DNA of 15,461 nucleotides, from the NCBI GenBank assembly GCA_051745935.1, contig JBNJEM010000108.1, positions 1 to 15,461 of the forward strand, given 5' to 3'. The DNA is from JBNJEM01 sp051745935 (GTDB lineage: Bacteria > Planctomycetota > Planctomycetia > Pirellulales > Pirellulaceae). The notes under the pieces were generated by a model, which worked only from the letters and a program-made list of their open reading frames with translations, made no database searches and was not told the origin of the DNA. The position numbers were made by a program, and so were the translations under genes. Positions 6,554-14,913 of this stretch are shown here, one piece after another. Numbering within the stretch: the stretch's first letter is position 1; each line of letters starts with the position of its first letter.

Positions 6554-6581
6554 GTCTCACTCGTATCCCGTATAAGGAGAC
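6554..6581 (+). promoter_or_regulatory. Possible hairpin over the rpsU ribosome-binding site
   Basis: GTCTC (6554-6558) can pair with GAGAC (6577-6581), enclosing an 18-nt loop. The 3' arm takes in the GAG of the AAGGAG ribosome-binding site (6574-6579). If it forms in the mRNA it would hide the site and offer translational control. The stem is only 5 bp. Confidence 0.25.
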
Positions 6582-6584
6582 ACA

Positions 6585-6779
6585 ATGGTCCGATTGATCG
6601 TAAGGGACCGCGAAACGATTCAAGAAGCGGTTCGCCGTTTCCGAAAGCTCGTCGAGCGGAGTGGCATTAAGAAAGAGATGCGACGCCGTGAGTACTACGA
6701 AAAGCCGAGCGAGGTTAAGCGACGAGCACGCCTGCGAGCGGAACGTCGAGCCCGTCGAATGCGAATGCTTGCCCGTTGA
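6585..6779 (+). CDS. rpsU: Small ribosomal subunit protein bS21
   Basis: This 64-residue, strongly basic protein is of typical bS21 length. It keeps the family pattern: an N-terminal beta-like segment (VRLIVRDRETIQEAVRRFRK), then ERSGIKKEMRRREYYEKPSE and an Arg-rich helical tail. bS21 binds the 30S platform near the 3' end of 16S rRNA and helps initiation on mRNAs. AAGGAG at 6574-6579 lies 5 nt before ATG 6585, which fixes the start. The gene stands alone rather than beside dnaG or rpoD, where it lies in many Proteobacteria. Upstream lie a candidate promoter, a direct repeat and a possible hairpin over the ribosome-binding site. Confidence 0.95.
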   Translation: MVRLIVRDRETIQEAVRRFRKLVERSGIKKEMRRREYYEKPSEVKRRARLRAERRARRMRMLAR

Positions 6780-6905
6780 GTACTCCATGGCCGCGGGGAC
6801 ACACGAGTGAGTGCCGGAGGGGGGAGGTTGGGGATTCGCGTCTTGAGACGCCTTCATTCAAGATGTGCAACGCAAATGTGAACGTCCGCGGATACCACAG
6901 CCCGT

Positions 6906-6974
6906 GACACAACGTGGTTCCCACTGCCAAGACTCCCTGGATGAGAGGAAACCTGACTGGTTTTGTTATGGCTT
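6906..6974 (+). repeat. Family B repeat, intergenic copy
   Basis: This 69-bp copy is about 81% identical, without gaps, to 3659-3727 inside the pseudokinase gene. It begins GACACAACGTGGTTCCCACT and ends TTGTTATGGCTT. It lies between rpsU and the convergent zinc-ribbon gene, ending 23 bp past that gene's stop codon. The remainder of 6780-6997 shows only a small palindrome (GCGTCT-TG-AGACGC near 6838-6851) without a T tract. Confidence 0.8.
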
Positions 6975-6997
6975 CTTAGTCTCTTGCCCGTGAACGG

Positions 6998-7828
6998 TTA
7001 CTGGAACGTTATATTGACGTGCTGGTCTTCTCGAAGCCGCAGTTCTTTTAATTGGTAGCGATGTTGTCCGAGCAATTCGGTGACTGGGACGAAATAGCGG
7101 CCCAACCGCGCCAGATCGTTCGCGGCCGGGTATTCGTTGTCTGGGCGACGGGTCTGTTTGGAGATGACCAGTAAGAAGTAGCGGCCGGTTGACGCGGCGC
7201 GCGCCTGGTAGCGGCCCCGCGCGTCGGCCCGGGCGTAATCCCCCCCAAGGCTCCGAATCGTGGCTAGAGCAGCGTGGTCGGGGTCCGGCTTCGGGGCGTC
7301 CGGGGCAAGTTCACCGGCCGACGCCTTTTCGTCCGGCCGCGTGGCGACGGGCAGCAGTATGACCACGCTCCCCGCGTCCGGGGTTGTGACGTCTCGCTGG
7401 TTCTGGTGGGAAATGATGCCGGAGACAGTGGCCGGGCTGGATCCGTGCCCGCCACCGAATTCCCTCCGCGAGCGACTTCCGACGATCAACCCAAAGACAA
7501 AGAAGATCAACGCGATGGCCCCGAGCAAGAATCCCTGAGTGTATAGAACACGTCGCGGAACCGTCACGGATGGCGGGATGTCATGGGGGGCCGACGCCTT
7601 GGCCCGCGGCTGTTCGCTGTCAGTGAACTCCTCTTCCGAAGCGACCTCCGGAAACGAATCGATTCCTTCCGGCCCCGTCCGGGATGTTTCGTTATCCTCC
7701 CGGCCAGCCTCCGCTGCCGGAACCAGCACCAACCGGTGGCAGCGAGGGCATTTCACCTGCCGCTCTCGTTGCCAAGACGAGACGCTCAATCGCTGTTGGC
7801 AATGCGGGCAATGGAACCGAAAGGACAT
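6998..7828 (-). CDS. Zinc-ribbon membrane protein with a C-terminal beta-rich domain
   Basis: The protein is 276 residues from ATG 7828; the frame is open to a GTG at 7876, but the zinc ribbon begins right after the chosen Met. No good ribosome-binding site precedes either start. Residues C7-P-H-C10 and C27-P-R-C30 form a two-knuckle zinc ribbon. Residues about 38-90 are an acidic linker. One membrane helix spans about 97-117 and is followed by arginines. The C-terminal half (from GSVVILLP) resembles the carboxypeptidase-regulatory-like, Ig-type folds common at planctomycete surfaces, with conserved-looking ADARGRYQARAASTGRYFLL. The zinc ribbon should be cytoplasmic and the C-terminal domain outside. 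Its function is unknown. The family assignment of the C-terminal domain is tentative, from pattern only. Confidence 0.8.
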   Translation of the reverse strand: MSFRFHCPHCQQRLSVSSWQRERQVKCPRCHRLVLVPAAEAGREDNETSRTGPEGIDSFPEVASEEEFTDSEQPRAKASAPHDIPPSVTVPRRVLYTQGFLLGAIALIFFVFGLIVGSRSRREFGGGHGSSPATVSGIISHQNQRDVTTPDAGSVVILLPVATRPDEKASAGELAPDAPKPDPDHAALATIRSLGGDYARADARGRYQARAASTGRYFLLVISKQTRRPDNEYPAANDLARLGRYFVPVTELLGQHRYQLKELRLREDQHVNITFQ

Positions 7829-7914
7829 CAGTTGAGCCAATGTGTTGGGAGTGCGGGAAACCCGCTCTGGCGGCACGAAGCCGACGCGTAAACCTCTCCC
7901 TCGACTCTAACAAA

Positions 7915-7971
7915 CCGACGGCTCATGGGCCAGTTGCAGCGGCGAACGGGCGCAAAGGCCTCGGCCGTCGG
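7915..7971. repeat. Inverted repeat in the gap between two minus-strand genes
   Basis: CCGACGGC (7915-7922) and GCCGTCGG (7964-7971) are perfect 8-bp inverted arms separated by 41 bp. They lie about 90 bp upstream of the zinc-ribbon start on the minus strand. They may be an operator or part of a leader structure; the distance is large for a simple hairpin. Confidence 0.3.
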
Positions 7972-8039
7972 ACCTTCGTTCACCCGGAAGCCGGCGTATC
8001 GATCGAGCCCTCCGCGGCACTAGGTTGGGCGGGCCGCCG

Positions 8040-8061
8040 CTGGCCTGATGAAAAAGGCCAG
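8040..8061 (-). terminator. Hairpin just after the small membrane-protein gene
   Basis: CTGGCC (8040-8045) and GGCCAG (8056-8061) form a 6-bp stem with a 10-nt loop, starting 2 bp past the stop codon of the gene at 8064-8303 (minus). The loop, not the 3' flank, carries the T run, so termination is uncertain. Confidence 0.3.
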
Positions 8062-8063
8062 GG

Positions 8064-8303
8064 TTACTCGGTTTCGTCGTGCCGTTCACGGGTAACCAGT
8101 GTCGAAATGCCGAGCACCCCCACGAGGAGCACGACGTCGGTGATGATCAACATCAGACAACTCATGGCGGCCCACCAAAGAACGACCGCGCCCACGGAAT
8201 CACTGGTAGCCGCCGCCAACGCATATCCGCCCACCAGGACCGCGAAGGCGACCAGCAGCACAAATTGGGAAAAAACAAGTATCAGCAGAAGGCGTCGCAA
8301 CAT
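8064..8303 (-). CDS. Small membrane protein, 79 residues, function unknown
   Basis: ATG 8303 is preceded on the minus strand by GAGGA about 8 nt upstream, a good start signal. Two long hydrophobic segments span roughly residues 5-31 and 38-70, separated by the polar TSDSVG. RR at 3-4 and the charged tail (RERHDETE) suggest both ends lie in the cytoplasm. No enzyme motif is visible. It lies upstream of the zinc-ribbon gene on the same strand, 235 bp away, so a shared transcript is possible but not shown. A hairpin directly follows the stop. I do not recognise the family. Confidence 0.65.
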   Translation of the reverse strand: MLRRLLLILVFSQFVLLVAFAVLVGGYALAAATSDSVGAVVLWWAAMSCLMLIITDVVLLVGVLGISTLVTRERHDETE

Positions 8304-8721
8304 GACTTAATCCTCATAAGTTGCCTAACCGGCCTACTTTCGCTGATAGCCGGCCTGCTGTCAATACTTGGGGCGTGGGCGATTCACGGTTTGTGGGCGA
8401 TCTTTTGTTGACTATTCGAGTTACCCTCTCAGAATTGAGACAAAGGGGGTGGACGTGCCGGTGCAATTCAGCGGCCACCACTTGGCTGGGGGGCAGCCCA
8501 TTCGTGCGACGCTTGGCATGCCGTTTCGGCGACGGACGACGGGGGTTCGGGGCTTTGTCCCCCGGGGGCGGAGCTGTCTCCCAATGCGTCCGGTGCCTGG
8601 GTGTATGAAGCAGATCGGATAGGACGAGGGGGGCTCGTCGCCGAGGTGGCGATTTGGCTTTGAGGCGGATCTTGACGGCTATACGGATTCTTTGGGGCCC
8701 CGAGGGGGGAGGAGTAATATC
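8304..8721. other. Intergenic region upstream of the secreted hydrolase gene
   Basis: This 418-bp gap separates divergent genes. Overlapping ORFs on both strands are Pro/Arg-rich with no recognisable domain, so I call none. A candidate plus-strand promoter is TTGACT (8408-8413), a 16-bp spacer and CAGAAT (8430-8435), far from the hydrolase start. CGGGGG (8540-8545) and CCCCCG (8559-8564) form a 6-bp hairpin, and TCGCC/GGCGA near 8638-8652 forms another. The direct repeat CCGGCCT appears twice near 8329-8358. Confidence 0.4.
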
Positions 8722-11106
8722 ATGCCGCGTTTTTTGGTCCATTCGATTCGGCGCGCGGGGTGCGTGCTGGTCGGGACTCTTATCGTTGCCGTTTCGATGC
8801 GGTCGTTACGGGCTGAAGTCATTACGCTCAAAAACGGCATGCAGCTGAAGGGGGCGTTAGCGCGGGTTAAATCGCTCAATCAGAACCCGTTGTTGGAGTT
8901 CGATGGGGCGGGGGGAAACGTTGACGTCCGCAAGATCGTCTTGGTGGACGACAATTTGCGGCGGACGTTCGTGTCCAGCAACAACGTACGGACGGACGGC
9001 CTGGCCGCCGAGGGCGACGTGAGTATGGAGAAGATTGAAATCCCCAAGCCGGTGGCTCGCGGCCCTCGGCGTATCGGGGCCGTGGGGCCGATACTGCAGG
9101 TTACGCCATTCGACGAGTTTGGGAATCGGGTGTTCAGCATGCAGGGGCCCGACGGGCGCATTGACGTGGTGCAGGGCATCACGGAAATCACGCCCACGTA
9201 CTGCAAGGTGGAAGGTTTGCTGGTCGAGCGGAGCTTCCAGTGGAACATGCGTGTTAGTACCGCGTCCATTCCCCGTGATGTGCTCACCAGCATCTTGCTG
9301 CGCCAGATCGACCAGACCGATCCGGACGAGCGTTTGCGGGTCGTGAAGTTATACATTCAAGCCGAGCGATACCGGGATGCATTGGTCGAGCTGGATCGTG
9401 TCATTAGCGATTTTCCGGAAGTGGACGGGTTAAAGGAACAGCGTTCCAGGTTGTACCAGCTTGTGATGAAGGACTTGATTCGGGAAATCGAATCGCGGCG
9501 TGACGCGGGGCAGTACAAGCTTGCCTACCGATTGTTGGATAGCTTTCCCGAGGAAGACGTGGCGGGCGAGTTGCTGTTGCGAGTGAGGGATCTGTTGACT
9601 GAATATGAGGATCTGTACGCGGAGGCGCAGCGAGCTCGGAAACTCATCAAGGCGCATGTCGACGAGTTGGCGGACCATCGGCGCAAGGGTGAGATTGACG
9701 CGATCACCCAGGAGATTTCGACACGGCTAAACGTGAACAATATTGACCGATTGGCCGACTATCTTCGTTTGGCAGACGACGAGGATCAGGGGGCGGACCA
9801 GAAGCTGGCCTTGGCCATCAGCGGGTGGCTCATGGGCAGTGGCAGTGGGATTGGAAACCTTCCGGAAGCGTTATCGCTGGTCGAGGTGCGGGAGGCGGTG
9901 CGCGACTATTTGCGTTCGGAAGGCGAGGTGGATCGGCAAAAGATTGTCGAGCGGCTCTCGGAGCTGGAAGGAAACTCGCCATCCAACGTGGCCAAGATTA
10001 TCGCGAACATGCGACCGCCGGTGGAAACACAAGTGACGGCGGAGGACGTGCCGGGGCTCCTGCAGTTATCGTGTCCTGGCATTGGCGATGAGTCGGACTT
10101 TCGATACTACGTGCAGCTTCCTCCAGAATACGATCCGTATCGCCGGTATCCCTGCGTGGTGACATTACATGGGGGTGGAAGCTCGCCGTTGGATCAAATC
10201 GACTGGTGGGCCGGGGCATTTGATCCGGATCGAGAGCAGCGGATGGGGCAGGCGACACGGCATGGCTATGTGGTGATCGCACCGGTCTGGGCCGAGGCGA
10301 ATCAGAGCCGTTACAAGTACTCGTTGCGCGAACACGCCGCCGTGCTTGGGAGCGTGCGGGATGCGTATCGCCGCTTCAGTATCGACACGGATCGGGTTTT
10401 CCTGAGTGGGCATTCGATGGGAGGTGATGCGGCCTGGGACATCGGCCTGGCCCATCCGGACTTGTGGGCTGGCGTGTTGCCCGTGGCGGCTACCGCTGGC
10501 AAGTACGTGTCTCGGTATTGGAGGAACGCCAAGTCGCTTCCCATGTACTTCGTGGCGGGGCAATTGGACGGCAATAAAATCGACGACAATGCCAGGGACT
10601 TGGATCGGTACCTGGAAAAGGCGGGCTACGACGCGACCTACGTCGAGTACCGCGGACGCGGTCACGAGCACTTTCAGGACGAGATTCTCAGGATGTTTGA
10701 CTGGATGAGTCGCTATCGCCGCCAGTTTGCGAAGCGAGAGTTCACGGTGAATTCCATGCGGCCCTGGGACAACTTCTTTTGGTGGCTCGAACTCGAAGGG
10801 CTCAACAATCAGTTCGTGGTCTTGCCTTCGCAGTGGCCGAAAAAGGATGTGAGAACCGCGGAAACGGAAGCCCGCCTGAGAGAGAATAACACCATCCGGG
10901 TCAAAACGCCGGCGCACAGCGCGACGGTGTGGCTCTCCCCGGATTTGGTCGACTTCGATCGCGGGATCTCGTTTGCGGGAAATCGCGTGGAGGTCACGCC
11001 CAGCAATGAAGTGATCCTGTGGGACGTGCTAACACGAGGCGATCGGCAGCATCCGTTTTGGGCCAAGTTCACGCCCAATCTCGGGCGCCGTCCAACCGGT
11101 CGGTGA
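8722..11106 (+). CDS. Secreted alpha/beta-hydrolase with a long N-terminal extension
   Basis: ATG 8722 lies 7 nt after GGAGGAG (8708-8714), a near-perfect ribosome-binding site, giving 794 residues. Residues 1 to about 31 form a signal peptide (cleavage near SLRA), so the protein is exported. The region to about 110 opens EVITLKNGMQLKGAL, a style seen in planctomycete secreted proteins. Residues about 190-420 are mostly helical and charged, possibly repeat-like. The hydrolase domain starts near 465 (YYVQLPPEYDPYRRYP): HGGG at 483-486 as oxyanion region, GHSMGG with nucleophile Ser565, candidate Asp616 (GQLDGNKIDD) and candidate His648 or His650 (GRGHEHF). This resembles PHB-depolymerase-like and feruloyl-esterase-like secreted esterases, or prolyl-oligopeptidase-like enzymes. 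The final about 100 residues are a beta-rich appendix. The substrate is unknown. The next gene converges on it 44 bp away. Confidence 0.85.
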   Translation: MPRFLVHSIRRAGCVLVGTLIVAVSMRSLRAEVITLKNGMQLKGALARVKSLNQNPLLEFDGAGGNVDVRKIVLVDDNLRRTFVSSNNVRTDGLAAEGDVSMEKIEIPKPVARGPRRIGAVGPILQVTPFDEFGNRVFSMQGPDGRIDVVQGITEITPTYCKVEGLLVERSFQWNMRVSTASIPRDVLTSILLRQIDQTDPDERLRVVKLYIQAERYRDALVELDRVISDFPEVDGLKEQRSRLYQLVMKDLIREIESRRDAGQYKLAYRLLDSFPEEDVAGELLLRVRDLLTEYEDLYAEAQRARKLIKAHVDELADHRRKGEIDAITQEISTRLNVNNIDRLADYLRLADDEDQGADQKLALAISGWLMGSGSGIGNLPEALSLVEVREAVRDYLRSEGEVDRQKIVERLSELEGNSPSNVAKIIANMRPPVETQVTAEDVPGLLQLSCPGIGDESDFRYYVQLPPEYDPYRRYPCVVTLHGGGSSPLDQIDWWAGAFDPDREQRMGQATRHGYVVIAPVWAEANQSRYKYSLREHAAVLGSVRDAYRRFSIDTDRVFLSGHSMGGDAAWDIGLAHPDLWAGVLPVAATAGKYVSRYWRNAKSLPMYFVAGQLDGNKIDDNARDLDRYLEKAGYDATYVEYRGRGHEHFQDEILRMFDWMSRYRRQFAKREFTVNSMRPWDNFFWWLELEGLNNQFVVLPSQWPKKDVRTAETEARLRENNTIRVKTPAHSATVWLSPDLVDFDRGISFAGNRVEVTPSNEVILWDVLTRGDRQHPFWAKFTPNLGRRPTGR

Positions 11107-11150
11107 AGCCTCCCCTCGCTTAGTGGGGCGGCGGCTCCCGCGGGCGCCGG
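11107..11150. terminator. Weak hairpin in the convergent gap
   Basis: CCCC (11113-11116) and GGGG (11125-11128) can form a short stem between two converging stop codons, followed by further GC-rich sequence. There is no T tract in either direction, so a bidirectional terminator is only guessed from position. Confidence 0.2.
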
Positions 11151-13091
11151 TTACGGCATCTGCTTGCTCAGCAGACAACCCGCCATGTACCAGCCGTTTT
11201 CCACACTCCGGACATACATTCCGGAGGGGCCCAAGTAGCGGCGGACGACGTCAAAATCAGGCATCTTCGAACCATCGATTTGCTGCTCCCGAAGGATCCC
11301 CTCTTCGTCCGGCCCCAAGAGTCTATTCAAGAGCTTGCCGAGCAGTGTTTTGGATTCGGGCATCTTGCCCTGGCGGATCAGTTCGTAGGTCGCGCGGTGG
11401 GTTTCATCGGTGCGCGCGAAAAACCGAAAGCTCGATCTTCCCGCCCCGATCTTCTCCAAGTTATCCTGAACCTGCTGGTAGTCCGCCGCGTCGGTGAGCA
11501 GATCCGTGCCGAGCGGGCGCCGTAACAACTCATCGATGAAGTCGACGTGGGAGGCCACCATCAGATGGCCATGAGCGACCGTGATCGCTGAATTGGGTAG
11601 AATTCTGGTCTCCTCTTGTCCCTCCGGCACGTCTGGCACGCCGCCTGAATCGAACGGATCGAACGCTCCAAGATCGCCTTCAATCTCCACCTCGTCGACC
11701 TCCACCACCTCCTCGTCCCGGACGATTTCCCAGATCACGTGTCCTTCGGATTCCCGGCGAACCGCCATGGGATCGGCGGCGAACGCCTTGGCAACAGTGG
11801 CACGGACCGCTTCCGGATCCGTCAATTCAATGGCGAACATCAACCGTTCACTCTCAGGCGTGATGGGCCGTCGAGAGTCGGTCATGACGGAAACTCGTTC
11901 TCCAAAATGAGCCACCAAACCTTTCCGCAAATCAACTTGGGGGCCATCCTTGTCTTTGGCGAGACCAACAATGATCTCTTCCATCAAGTCGTCCTCTTTT
12001 CCGCCGCCCAGCAGTTCATTCACGAGTGTTTTCGAGTATTCGAACGCGTCGATCACTTTCCAGTTAAAGGTGAAATAGGATCCCACGTCGCGATAGACGA
12101 AATCGTGGGGAGGCAACGCTTCGCCATTGGGGAAATCCAGCATGCGGGCAGCGGCCGTGTAGCGTTCATTCCCCCGCGGGGTCACCGCTCGTTCAACCGG
12201 GGGCGCGTAGATCATCGCGCGATGTAGCACATCCTGATCGCCCGTGGCCAGGAAAACATGGCCGCCAACTCCCTCAAGGGCGCCAAAGCCTTGATTACGC
12301 AGCACTTTCACCAGGTCGACGCCTTCCCGTCCGCGTCCGCCAGCCGCGGCTCGGACCGCATAAGCATACCCAAATGGATCAACAAACCAACGAATGTGAG
12401 GTCGCATGTTTCCACTGTCCCGCGCACAACGCCGCACCGTGGCCTGAAACGCTTCCACGTCCGCCAACGTGTCACCGCCCCCCTCACCGTTGAGCGCGGA
12501 CAGAATCCGCCCACAGCTCTCGAGGTGGCTGGAAACCACCAGCGTCTCATCGCGCACCACATAGCACGCTTCCACCGTGGGACTGTCCTCCCATCGCTTG
12601 GGCATCGTGAAAACCGTGGCCTCCGACTCGCCCAGCTGTTCTTTCCGTCGCGTCGCCCCCCGCTGCAGCAACCTCTTGTTGACCTTGTCCAACAACGCCC
12701 GCGCCGGCTCCAAGTGATCCGTGACATCAACCAGCAACACCGTCGCATGCTCGGTATCCTCCGCCTCGGGGTTCAACATGGCAATGCACAGTTCACCGCC
12801 GTAGACGTTCCGTAGGTCCTCCAACGTCAAACCTAACCGGGCTCGCGTTTTGGTCAGCTCGTCCGCGATTTGAACTCTGACGTCCTCGATGAACGGCTGC
12901 ATCGCAGGGTCCTGCGTCATGCGTCCCAGCTGCGTCCGCTCCCAATGCGTCCGGAGCCGCTCCACGTCGGGTACCGAAACATAACCCTTGGTTGTATCGG
13001 GAAGCAGCGTTTCGCTCGGCGGCATGGCCGGCGCCGCGGACGTGATCCAAATTAAACTGATACAGAGGAGCAACGCAAAGTATTTCACCAC
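11151..13091 (-). CDS. Secreted protein of unknown function, 646 residues
   Basis: The start is a GTG at 13091, with AGGAG 8 nt upstream on the minus strand; a second in-frame GTG follows at once. Residues 1-22 form a signal peptide (hydrophobic core, cleavage near TSAAPA). The mature part has alternating amphipathic strands and helices, with segments such as GYVSVPDVERLRTHWERTQL, FEYSKTLVNELLG and WYMAGCLLSK. The general look recalls large planctomycete exported proteins of the DUF3352 kind, but this is an impression, not a confirmed match. An acidic segment rich in Glu, Asp and Val (about residues 457-490) lies in the second half. No catalytic motif or membrane segment beyond the signal peptide is visible. 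It converges with the secreted hydrolase gene and diverges from the HD gene. A 5-bp hairpin (CTGCC/GGCAG, 13123-13136) lies in its leader. Confidence 0.8.
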   Translation of the reverse strand: MVKYFALLLCISLIWITSAAPAMPPSETLLPDTTKGYVSVPDVERLRTHWERTQLGRMTQDPAMQPFIEDVRVQIADELTKTRARLGLTLEDLRNVYGGELCIAMLNPEAEDTEHATVLLVDVTDHLEPARALLDKVNKRLLQRGATRRKEQLGESEATVFTMPKRWEDSPTVEACYVVRDETLVVSSHLESCGRILSALNGEGGGDTLADVEAFQATVRRCARDSGNMRPHIRWFVDPFGYAYAVRAAAGGRGREGVDLVKVLRNQGFGALEGVGGHVFLATGDQDVLHRAMIYAPPVERAVTPRGNERYTAAARMLDFPNGEALPPHDFVYRDVGSYFTFNWKVIDAFEYSKTLVNELLGGGKEDDLMEEIIVGLAKDKDGPQVDLRKGLVAHFGERVSVMTDSRRPITPESERLMFAIELTDPEAVRATVAKAFAADPMAVRRESEGHVIWEIVRDEEVVEVDEVEIEGDLGAFDPFDSGGVPDVPEGQEETRILPNSAITVAHGHLMVASHVDFIDELLRRPLGTDLLTDAADYQQVQDNLEKIGAGRSSFRFFARTDETHRATYELIRQGKMPESKTLLGKLLNRLLGPDEEGILREQQIDGSKMPDFDVVRRYLGPSGMYVRSVENGWYMAGCLLSKQMP

Positions 13092-13388
13092 GAAAAAGTC
13101 TCCTGCGGTAACGGGGAACCGCCTGCCAGCGGGCAGACACGCTTAAGGTCAGGATGTAACAGCCCTGTATGTATCGGCAACCAACCCTTTGAAACAAGAT
13201 CAGATTGCCGTTACAAACCAATATATCTTACTAGATTCTCGTAGCTGCCGTAAAGATGGATAAGGGGGTCAATCTAGGGGGCGGCGATCGGGGGCGGCGG
13301 CCTCGGTCGTCAGTTCGTCGGATGCTAGGGGTGTCGGCATGACAAGGTCGCCTGGACGCGGCGGCCCGCGGTGGCGATAATCAGGTCC
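13092..13388. other. Divergent intergenic region with an AT-rich core
   Basis: This 297-bp gap separates divergent genes and should hold both promoters. An AT-rich core (about 13190-13240, with ATATATCTTACTAGAT) stands out from its GC-rich surroundings and is the likely promoter zone; TTACAA, a 15-bp spacer and TAGATT is one weak plus-strand option. CTGCC-AGCG-GGCAG (13123-13136) forms a tetraloop hairpin in the leader of the minus-strand gene. GGGGCGGCG occurs twice with a 13-bp period near 13277-13299. No gene is seen. Confidence 0.45.
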
Positions 13389-14786
13389 ATGCGCGCCCAT
13401 CATTTGGAAAATCTTTGTCACGATCCGGTGCACGGGTACATCTCCTTCTCCAGGGGAAACGCGGAAGGCGCCGTTCGGGCCAGCGAGCGGGAGATTATTG
13501 ATCATCCGTGGGTTCAGAGGCTGCGCCAGATTCATCAGTTGCAGACGGCCTGGTGGGTCTATCCGACCGCTGAGCATACGCGGTTTCAGCATGTCTTGGG
13601 CACGATGCATCTAGCCAGTCGCGCGGTTGCCGCGCTGTATCCCAGCTTGCGCGAGATCTGCGCGGACGTTCCGAGCGTGGGGTATGTTGAAACGTTGATG
13701 CGAATGGCGGGGCTTCTGCATGACGTGGGACATGGGCCCTTTGGTCATTTTTTCGACAGTCATTTTCTTTTTCAGCACGATTTGACCCACGAGATCGTGG
13801 GGGGACACATCATCGTGGAGGTGATGGGCGACTTGTTGCGGCAACTACGAAGCAACCCCAACGGGGCCCTGCGGGCCGACGAGCGCCTTGATCCCGAACA
13901 GGTGGCCTGGCTGATCACGCGCCCTCGCCCCGGAGACCAGGATAACCGACCCCTGTGGCTCGTGTTGCTTCGGACCCTGTTATGCGGCATTTACACCATC
14001 GACAACATGGATTTCGTGTTGCGGGACGCGTACATGACAGGGTACAGCCAGCGGTCGTTTGATCTCGATCGTCTGTTGCACTACAGTTTTTTCACCGAGC
14101 ATGGCTTGACAATTCATGACCGGGGCATGAATGCCCTGATGCGTTTCATGGCGGCACGCGCGGAACTCTTCCATTCGGTTTACTTTCACCGCACGGTTCG
14201 CGCGATTGATTTGACCTTGGCGGACCTGTTTGCCGACAGCCGGGACCTGATCTTTTCCGGCAATCCGCTGGAGCATCTTGACGCGTATTTGAACTTCACG
14301 GAATGGTCACTGCTCGTTGACGTCTCGCGGTGGTGCCACGCGTCGGATCCCCGTGCCCGGGATTTGGGGGGACGGTGGCGGCAATTGCTTCATCGTCGGA
14401 TTCCCTGGAAGATGGTCGTGGAGCGAACGCTTGTCTTCGATGAGGGGACCACGGAGCAAAGTAGTATTTTTAGCGACCCGGATTTCGTGAGGCGGAAACT
14501 GCAACAGCGCCTGCCGGAGGCTTTGAGAGACTTGCCGTTGCGGGTTGATGTGGCGCGACACATTCAACGCCCTCACACGCGAGGTCCCAGTAGCGGCCAA
14601 AACTACATGTACGACTCGGCGCGGGACAAGGTCCGTCCCCTGAATGCGAACGAGTTGTTCTTTCGGCTGCCGACGAGCGAGCGGATTTGTCGAGTCTATG
14701 CCGGGGGGGAAGAGCATGCCGCCGAACTGGCCTGCGCGCTCGATGCTTTGATCGGTGGGACAACCGATGACCTGACCAATATGTAG
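13389..14786 (+). CDS. HD-domain phosphohydrolase, dNTPase/SAMHD1-like
   Basis: I count from ATG 13389 (465 residues, MRAHHLENLCHDPVHGYI); an in-frame GTG at 13371 would add six residues, and neither start has a strong ribosome-binding site. DPVHGYI near the N terminus, HTRFQHVLG (63-71), LLHDVGHGPFGH (109-120) and DNMDFVLRDAYMTG (from 205) are the hallmark order of the HD superfamily branch that holds dGTPases and SAMHD1. Metal ligands should be His68, His111, Asp112 and Asp205 or Asp208. HEIVGGHIIV after the HD motif also fits. Such enzymes hydrolyse dNTPs to deoxynucleoside and triphosphate, but relatives act on other phosphoesters and the substrate here is unproven. The C-terminal about 180 residues are less recognisable. 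The protein is cytoplasmic, with no signal peptide. The adenylosuccinate lyase gene follows on the same strand after 127 bp. Confidence 0.88.
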   Translation: MRAHHLENLCHDPVHGYISFSRGNAEGAVRASEREIIDHPWVQRLRQIHQLQTAWWVYPTAEHTRFQHVLGTMHLASRAVAALYPSLREICADVPSVGYVETLMRMAGLLHDVGHGPFGHFFDSHFLFQHDLTHEIVGGHIIVEVMGDLLRQLRSNPNGALRADERLDPEQVAWLITRPRPGDQDNRPLWLVLLRTLLCGIYTIDNMDFVLRDAYMTGYSQRSFDLDRLLHYSFFTEHGLTIHDRGMNALMRFMAARAELFHSVYFHRTVRAIDLTLADLFADSRDLIFSGNPLEHLDAYLNFTEWSLLVDVSRWCHASDPRARDLGGRWRQLLHRRIPWKMVVERTLVFDEGTTEQSSIFSDPDFVRRKLQQRLPEALRDLPLRVDVARHIQRPHTRGPSSGQNYMYDSARDKVRPLNANELFFRLPTSERICRVYAGGEEHAAELACALDALIGGTTDDLTNM

Positions 14787-14913
14787 GGCCGGAAACCGTG
14801 CCGGCTCGCGCGTCATTGAAGGGGGGTTGGCCTCGGGCCAGACAGACCGCCCCGCGCGCGTCTCGCACGTTGGAGTCAATCAGCAGCTTTCTTTACGAGT
14901 TGGATCAAATCCC

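Noticed and set aside
6495..6857. 120-codon minus-strand ORF over rpsU
   Set aside because: It is antisense to the well-supported bS21 gene and has no domain of its own.
7684..8310. 208-codon plus-strand ORF
   Set aside because: It is antisense to the zinc-ribbon and small membrane-protein genes, both of which have better protein signatures.
8314..8742. ORFs on both strands in the gap before the secreted hydrolase
   Set aside because: They are Pro/Arg-rich, lack domains and good start signals, and the minus-strand one runs over the hydrolase start.
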